A DNA stretch of 43,716 bases. It comes from a virus. Within the stretch, counting starts at the first letter, position 1. Each line of letters starts with the position of its first letter. A model generated the notes under the pieces. That model was not told the DNA's origin and did no database searches. It saw only the letters and a program-made list of their open reading frames with translations. Location: the IMG/VR virus record IMGVR_UViG_3300020439_000015, positions 1 to 43,716 of that record. One strand, 5' to 3'. Both the position numbers and the translations under genes were made by a program. Shown here in pieces: positions 39,018 to 43,716 of the stretch.

Positions 39018-40328
39018 TTATAGAATATTTTCTATTTCGATTTTTCTGTAGTAGAAGTTTGAACCAGCAGACGCTAAACCATCACTTGGAGCACTACCTA
39101 CGAAAGGATTAGAAATCATTCCATATCTAGTTTTGAATCCAATTTTTGGTTGGAAGCTGTTCTCACCAACTGCACGAACCATTTGTAATGGAACATATGG
39201 GCAGTAGAAGACACCAGCGTCGTATGGGTTTGAACCTCTGTAACCAACAGTCATGTAACCTTCGTTGTTGTGACCACTTACTGGGTCAAGAGTGTAATAT
39301 GGGTCAATGTACACTTTGTACTTACCATTTAGAACACCAACAAAAGTGTTACCAGCATCATCAACATTTAACTCAGTGTTAAGTGCTGGTGCATAGTCTA
39401 ATACACCCGCCATTGATAATGCAGAAGCTACATCAGATGAACAAAGGATAAAGTTACCTTTACCTCTTCTTGATTCTCTTGCGATTACATTAGCATCTCT
39501 TTCAACTTGGAAGAGTAAACCTTTGAACTTCTCAACTGACCATCTACCAGATGAATCAACATCTAAGTCGAATCTACCAGCATTAGCAACACCAGTTTGA
39601 GCACCATTTTTTGCTTGGATGTTAACAGTTCTTACAACTTCTCTGTTAATCTCTGCAAGTATTTCAGCAGATAAGATGTTTGCAAGTTCTGTTTCTGCAT
39701 CTAAACCATGAATTGCTTTAAGGTCTTGTGCAAGTTCTATTGTGTATTCAGCTTTAAGAGCTCTTGACTTAGCAGTAACAGTTGCTTTCTCGATTGTGAA
39801 AGCCATTGATGCAAATGGGTTACTCGCAGAGTCACCTTTTGCTTCTGCAGCTGCTGTAGTCATACCAGTACCAGTTGCATAAGTAGCTGCATCCCCAAAT
39901 GGGTCTGTACCTGCTTGTGTTCCTGCTCCAGCAAAGTCTGAATCAGCTTCGTCAAACAATGCTTCAGTCATAGCTAATCTTGAAGTATTGTCGTTATATC
40001 TAGCCTTCATACAGAATACTAATCCTGTTGGGCCAGTCATTGGTTGCACACCACAGATGTCGTATGCAATTAGGTTTGGAAGAGACCTACGAACTAAAGA
40101 AATTAGAATAGGATTCCAGTTGTCAACACCTGTTCCACCAACAGCACCACCGGCGTTGTTGATAGGTGCATCCTCTGAAAGGATTCCATTCTCTTCATTA
40201 AAGGCTCTTTCTTGGTTCTCTAGAACCACAGAAGTTACAGCTTTTTTGTAAGGGTCACTGATTTCTGGTAAATCTGGATGACTCAATACTGGCTGCCACT
40301 TCTCTTGTAAGTTTTCTGACATAAACAT
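39018..40328 (-). CDS. 23: major capsid protein (T4 gp23)
   Basis: This 436-residue capsid precursor is typical of marine T4-like phages (T4 521). Recognisable blocks are PNLIAYDICGVQPMTGPTGL near the N-terminus, MAFTIEKATVTAKSRALKAE, YTIELAQDLKAIHGLDAE, and the C-terminal YCPYVPLQMVRAVGENSFQP and FKTRYGMISNPF. The N-terminal about 60 residues are probably removed by the gp21 protease. The second ATG (MSEN) two codons in is an alternative start; GGGG precedes both. Confidence 0.97.
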   Translation of the reverse strand: MFMSENLQEKWQPVLSHPDLPEISDPYKKAVTSVVLENQERAFNEENGILSEDAPINNAGGAVGGTGVDNWNPILISLVRRSLPNLIAYDICGVQPMTGPTGLVFCMKARYNDNTSRLAMTEALFDEADSDFAGAGTQAGTDPFGDAATYATGTGMTTAAAEAKGDSASNPFASMAFTIEKATVTAKSRALKAEYTIELAQDLKAIHGLDAETELANILSAEILAEINREVVRTVNIQAKNGAQTGVANAGRFDLDVDSSGRWSVEKFKGLLFQVERDANVIARESRRGKGNFILCSSDVASALSMAGVLDYAPALNTELNVDDAGNTFVGVLNGKYKVYIDPYYTLDPVSGHNNEGYMTVGYRGSNPYDAGVFYCPYVPLQMVRAVGENSFQPKIGFKTRYGMISNPFVGSAPSDGLASAGSNFYYRKIEIENIL

Positions 40329-40372
40329 TTTATGTTTCCCCTTATTTAAAAAGTGTTAATAATAAATTGACC

Positions 40373-41731
40373 TTACTTGTATAAGTTAGGGTCAACTTTT
40401 CCTATTGCGGCAGAATATGCAGCCATACTTGGGTCAAGGATTTTATCCTCAGTCGAAGTATTTTCATCGCTATCACTAACCACTTCTTCATCTAACTGTA
40501 ATTTCGATTTCTCTCCACTAAAGTAAGACTCCTTAATTGTTTTGACATTAGACTCAAAATCTTCATCTTGGTCTATGTCTTCAATCAATTTTGTAAGTTT
40601 CTCAACTTCACTTGTAGTCAAGTCACTTGAAACTTCTGAAACCACTTTGTTTCGTACAAGTTCATCTCTTTCAGATGTTAAGTCGATGTTTTTAGAAACT
40701 TCTTCATTTAGTTTAGCTTCTACTTCTTCGATTTTACTTGCAAGTTCGTCAACAACATCTAATTTGTCATCTGGAACTTCAACATAATGGTCTTCGAATA
40801 GTGCTTTAAGTCCTTGTATAAAGTTTTCTGTTAACTCAGACTTAAGTCCTCTTTCGATTGCAAGTTCGTTATCTTTAACCCACTCTTCTGCAACATAACC
40901 TAAGAAAGAGTCAACTTTGTTAACTAAATCTTCTTTTATTTCGTTAGATGCTTCAACAATCTCGTCTCTCTTCTGAGATTCGAGCTCTTCTTTGATTTCA
41001 CTAACTTTTGCAGATACAGCAGCTTCAAATACTACTTTTGCTTTGTTTTTGAATTCTTCTGAAAGGTCTTCACCACCGACTAATGCATCGATATCGTCTG
41101 ACATATCGAAAGATTCTTTCTTAGACTCTTCTTTTTCGTCTTCGTCATCATCTTCGTCTTCGTCATCACCATGAGAAGCTTCTTTTTTAGTAGCTTCATC
41201 CATATCTTCTTCATCGTCTTCATCTTCGTCATCTTCTTTAGATGCTTCTAAGATTGCAGTTAAAGATTCTTTCACAACTTCTTCGTCCTCTGATTTGAAA
41301 TGTTCAGCAATTTTCTTAAGAAGGTCTGCTTTTGTAGACTCTGATTTTTCATCTTCGTCTTCATCTTCGTCTTCTTCGTCATCTTTCTTCATCATTTCAT
41401 TGACTAAGGACTGGATGTCATCCTTATCAAGACCTTTAAGTTCTTCAATGATTTTTCTTAATGCTTCCATCTTAGTCATATCTTCGACTACGATTTCTTC
41501 TTCATTCTCAGTCTCATTATACTGCATAGAAGCTGCATTTAGTTTCTGAGGTGCATCTTTCTTATCATTGTCACCTTTTCTCTTTTTACTAGGTTTAGTA
41601 GAATCTGATGCTTTATCAACAGATGCTAGAGATTTAGGCACTGGGTCTTTATCTGGAGTAACGACACCTTTATTAGCAACTGGTGCAGATGCCTCAGTCA
41701 CTTCGTCTTGATTTTTAATATCTTCTGACAT
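40373..41731 (-). CDS. 22: prohead core scaffold protein (T4 gp22-like)
   Basis: This 452-residue, very acidic helical scaffold has long Asp/Glu-Lys tracts (DEDEDEDEKSESTK, DDEDEDDEEDMDEATKKE) and coiled coil toward the C-terminus (EELASKIEEVEAKLNEEVSK). Its position between gp21 and gp23 is diagnostic. T4 gp22 is 269 residues, so this one has an added low-complexity N-terminal half, as in other marine T4-like phages. The core is degraded by gp21 during maturation. Confidence 0.85.
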   Translation of the reverse strand: MSEDIKNQDEVTEASAPVANKGVVTPDKDPVPKSLASVDKASDSTKPSKKRKGDNDKKDAPQKLNAASMQYNETENEEEIVVEDMTKMEALRKIIEELKGLDKDDIQSLVNEMMKKDDEEDEDEDEDEKSESTKADLLKKIAEHFKSEDEEVVKESLTAILEASKEDDEDEDDEEDMDEATKKEASHGDDEDEDDDEDEKEESKKESFDMSDDIDALVGGEDLSEEFKNKAKVVFEAAVSAKVSEIKEELESQKRDEIVEASNEIKEDLVNKVDSFLGYVAEEWVKDNELAIERGLKSELTENFIQGLKALFEDHYVEVPDDKLDVVDELASKIEEVEAKLNEEVSKNIDLTSERDELVRNKVVSEVSSDLTTSEVEKLTKLIEDIDQDEDFESNVKTIKESYFSGEKSKLQLDEEVVSDSDENTSTEDKILDPSMAAYSAAIGKVDPNLYK

Positions 41732-41794
41732 GTGTATTTCCCCTGTAAATTACTATAATTACAAATTAAGAACGAAATATTGTTCTTTACAATG

Positions 41795-41802
41795 TATTTA
41801 TA
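41795..41802 (-). promoter_or_regulatory. T4-type late promoter of gp22-gp23
   Basis: Perfect TATAAATA immediately after the gp21 stop, 64 bases before the gp22 start. The leader contains a hairpin (AAGAAC with GTTCTT). Unlike the fused late promoters, this one gives a normal leader with AGGGG as ribosome site. Confidence 0.75.
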
Positions 41803-41806
41803 ACTT

Positions 41807-42457
41807 TTATAACTTTGAAAAGAAGTTTTTCATGATTTCTAACTTCTTTTCTTCCAAATGGCGTTGTTTGGTTTGTCGAATCTGGTCTTTCCATGACTCA
41901 ATCTCTACGGCTCTAAACACTCCGCTTTCTTTTATCCATTCAACACCTTCCATAATACCATCCACAAAAGCGTCTGGTGCAGAAGGGTCTGCCACGATGT
42001 CAGCTGCAGTTGCAAGCATGAAGTCGTCTTGGACATATTGTGCATCATTTTTTTGGGATACTGACCCCATACCCCTACTGGAAACGCCTAGTTTTGCACC
42101 ATCATTCAATAGTCCTTTAACTATATTACCCATCGGAGTATTCATTATTTTTGCCTTACCGACAAAATTATCACCATCTTTCTCTAAAGAAGTAATCAAA
42201 TGACTAACTCTTTCAAGATTAATGGTAGGGCCTTCTGGATGTCCCAGTTCCCCATATGCACGATTTTTCTTAATGAATTCTTTATTATATCGGTTTACCT
42301 CTTTCTCCATGATTTTCATAGGGTAAACACGACCATTTCTGTTCTTTAAATTTGTTTGGAGAAAGACTCCTTCAATGAAGGTATCTTTACCCCCACTTGC
42401 ATTTTTTTCTGTTATTAAATTAACTTCTTCTGATTGTTGTTCTGAAATTAAAAACAT
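41807..42457 (-). CDS. 21: prohead core protein protease (T4 gp21)
   Basis: This 216-residue serine protease (T4 gp21 212) matures the prohead. Catalytic His lies in YGELGHPEGPTINLER, Ser in LGVSSRGMGSV, and Asp in the IVADPSAPDAF region. It cleaves the core proteins and gp23. AAGGAG precedes the ATG. Confidence 0.95.
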   Translation of the reverse strand: MFLISEQQSEEVNLITEKNASGGKDTFIEGVFLQTNLKNRNGRVYPMKIMEKEVNRYNKEFIKKNRAYGELGHPEGPTINLERVSHLITSLEKDGDNFVGKAKIMNTPMGNIVKGLLNDGAKLGVSSRGMGSVSQKNDAQYVQDDFMLATAADIVADPSAPDAFVDGIMEGVEWIKESGVFRAVEIESWKDQIRQTKQRHLEEKKLEIMKNFFSKL

Positions 42458-42467
42458 TTCTTTCTCC

Positions 42468-42836
42468 TTATTCTATCGTTGCAATTTTCTTTGCAACATC
42501 ATCATAGGTTTGATTGCCTTTTAAACCATTTGCAAATCCAAATGAGTCTTCTATAGATGATTCTGGTTCTGTTAAAACATCTTCTATAAAAGATTCAAAA
42601 TCTTCACCTAATAACGAAATTAATTGTTTTGCATTTTTCCTTGCCTCTTTTTCATTTTTGTATTGAGCAAGTTCTTGTCCATCTACATAAACTTTAAATT
42701 TATTAGATTTTTTTGCAATAACAACTGGTACTTTCTTTCCTTTTGCACCCTTTTCCATGTAGGAATCAATCTCCTGTTCCCCACGAGGTAATTTAAATTT
42801 TCTTATCTCTTTGACAAGTTCTTTAAATTTCTTCAT
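42468..42836 (-). CDS. prohead core protein, gp68-position
   Basis: This 122-residue basic protein begins KKFKELVKEIRKFKLPRGEQ and has an acidic C-terminal half (EDFESFIEDVLTEPESSIED). By position (between gp67-like and gp21) and size it corresponds to T4 gp68 (141 residues), a minor prohead core protein. Sequence similarity is weak by eye, so the assignment rests on gene order. Confidence 0.55.
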   Translation of the reverse strand: MKKFKELVKEIRKFKLPRGEQEIDSYMEKGAKGKKVPVVIAKKSNKFKVYVDGQELAQYKNEKEARKNAKQLISLLGEDFESFIEDVLTEPESSIEDSFGFANGLKGNQTYDDVAKKIATIE

Positions 42837-43005
42837 TTGCTTGAGTTTCCTGTTTGTTCAACCAATCAAGTTGTACATCCAACCTTTTACTCTCAATAGC
42901 ATCTCTTTGTTTGTCAACCATAGCAGCTGCAAACGCATCAGAAGCTGCAACATTATCTCCAGATTCTACTGAATCTATAATTTTTTTGATATCTGTCTTT
43001 GCCAT
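42823..43005 (-). CDS. 67: small prohead core protein (T4 gp67-like)
   Basis: This 60-residue helical, acidic protein (IKKIIDSVESGDNVAASDAF, DAIESKRLDVQLDWL) lies directly after the portal gene as gp67 does in T4. The spacing of the helix with A-F-x-A and D-A-I-E-S-K-R resembles gp67-type prohead core peptides. It overlaps the gp68-position gene by 14 bases. Confidence 0.6.
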   Translation of the reverse strand: MAKTDIKKIIDSVESGDNVAASDAFAAAMVDKQRDAIESKRLDVQLDWLNKQETQANEEI

Positions 43006-43018
43006 AATTTATTTCCTC

Positions 43019-43716
43019 TTACATGTCAAAGGAGTCCTCTCCTTCCCCATCTTCGTTTTCTTTTTCGTTTTCGATTTGTCCATCAATCATTTCTATCTCT
43101 TCTTCGGATTGTCTAAGAACATTCTTTCTAACCCATTGTTGAGAGAAATATTTACCTACAAATTCATCCAACTCCCTAAGTGTAGCGACTCTTTCTCTTT
43201 GAATCTCTGCATCTTTAAGTTCTACAAAATGAGAATCTTTTTGATAATCGAACCTAATGTTTTCTTTCTCGTATTCCCATTCTTCAATTGGTAAAACTCC
43301 TTTGAGTGCCAATTGAGCTCGTAATATATCCATGAACATACTACTAAACTTATTTCTAAGTCTATCTACAAAACGAGAAAACTTAACCTCGTCTCTTGAT
43401 ATTTCAGTTGTCCTACCTAAAGAGAATCCACTTTCAGATTCTAACCTAGAGATAGGTACATTTAAACTTCGGAACAGTTTTCTTTGGAAGTATATAATAT
43501 CTTCTATTTCACCTAGGTTTTGTCCGCCTGGTAAGGTGGTAATCTCTGTTCCTCTACCACCTTCTCTTCTTGGTAACCAGAAATCTTCTAACATACTCAT
43601 ATGTTTTCTATCATCTCTGATTTCACCTGTATCTGCATTGTAGACTAGTTTATTTTTATACCTAGTCATAGTATCTGCAAGATACTGTTCTGCTTTTGCC
43701 TTCGGAAGGTTACCTA
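43019..43716 (-). CDS. 20: portal vertex protein (T4 gp20), C-terminal part
   Basis: The frame is open to the window's right edge, so the N-terminus lies outside. The visible 232 residues contain NLPKAKAEQYLADTMTRYKN, VYNADTGEIRDDRKHMSMLE, EDFWLPRREGGRGTEITTLP, GGQNLGEIEDIIYFQRKLFR and LNVPISRL, all characteristic of gp20. The C-terminal tail is acidic (EDGEGEDSFDM). It forms the dodecameric DNA entry ring and prohead initiator. Confidence 0.96.
   Translation of the reverse strand, partial: GNLPKAKAEQYLADTMTRYKNKLVYNADTGEIRDDRKHMSMLEDFWLPRREGGRGTEITTLPGGQNLGEIEDIIYFQRKLFRSLNVPISRLESESGFSLGRTTEISRDEVKFSRFVDRLRNKFSSMFMDILRAQLALKGVLPIEEWEYEKENIRFDYQKDSHFVELKDAEIQRERVATLRELDEFVGKYFSQQWVRKNVLRQSEEEIEMIDGQIENEKENEDGEGEDSFDM

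Noticed and set aside
40992-41549. Serine-rich plus-strand frames opposite gp22
   Set aside because: They are the antisense image of the Asp/Glu-rich repeats of gp22, a composition artefact.
1-43716. CRISPR arrays, insertion sequences, integrase or attachment sites
   Set aside because: No regularly spaced repeats, transposase or integrase motifs, or terminal inverted repeats were seen. The near repeats around the tRNA are promoters.

Overview
This window is a 43.7 kb, AT-rich piece of a T4-like (Straboviridae-type) marine myovirus genome. The evidence is a nearly complete T4 core set: UvsX, gp43, RegA, gp62, gp44, gp45, gp46, gp47, gp55, UvsW, UvsY, a gp19-like tail tube protein, gp23, gp22, gp21, small prohead core proteins and gp20. 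It also has T4-type late promoters (TATAAATA). The low GC, small Hsp20, CobS/CobT pair, many 2OG-Fe(II) oxygenases and above all a curli-like gene cluster resemble the pelagimyophages (SAR11-infecting T4-like phages). The host assignment is an inference. Almost every gene is on the minus strand, so transcription runs from high to low coordinates. One large plus-strand unit (37.8-38.96 kb) holds no protein gene.

Layout from high to low coordinates, in the direction of transcription. 43716-39018 is the head module: gp20 (cut by the window end), gp67-like, gp68-like, gp21, gp22, gp23, then a UUCG-loop terminator. 38956-37795 is a gene-free stretch with a consensus sigma70 promoter, many helices, a long-range helix joining its two ends and an intrinsic terminator, all on the plus strand. 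I read it as a large structured non-coding RNA of about 1.16 kb. 37725-36266 holds a small YRG-motif gene, the tail tube and UvsY. 36259-27276 holds an oxygenase, UvsW, the late sigma factor gp55, gp47/gp46, a sulfotransferase-like protein, two more oxygenases and peptide deformylase. A tRNA-Asp(GTC) follows, then a CobT-like/CobS-like pair, small unknown genes, a SleB-type hydrolase, a DUF3310 protein, gp45 and gp44.

Between gp44 and gp62, which are adjacent in T4, sits an inserted cassette (19560-14766). It encodes a membrane peptide, an oxygenase-like protein, a C5-cytosine methyltransferase, a TET/JBP-like dioxygenase, a ParB-like protein and a P-loop kinase. The order suggests C to 5mC to 5hmC and then a further, unknown modification of the phage DNA. 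After gp62 and RegA comes a second inserted block (13.5-5.9 kb). It has an A-type Fe-S carrier, two membrane coiled-coil proteins, CsgF, CsgG, two curlin-like repeat proteins, a FecR-domain protein and a CHASE2-adenylate/guanylate cyclase. Its first gene, encoding one of the coiled-coil proteins, has a late promoter inside a hairpin that would mask its ribosome site, as in T4 gene e. Hsp20, peroxiredoxin, T4-type lysozyme, gp43 and the start of uvsX complete the window.

An unexpected regulatory pattern appears throughout. At several genes (gp43, gp55, UvsY, the DUF3310 gene, the CobT-like gene) a good sigma70 promoter has its -10 box exactly six bases before the ATG, and the tail tube gene has a late promoter placed the same way. 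These genes should make leaderless mRNAs. A second promoter class, with an 18-base spacer containing GGGTRCA or AGGTACA, precedes the tRNA, cobT-like, cobS-like and ncRNA units.
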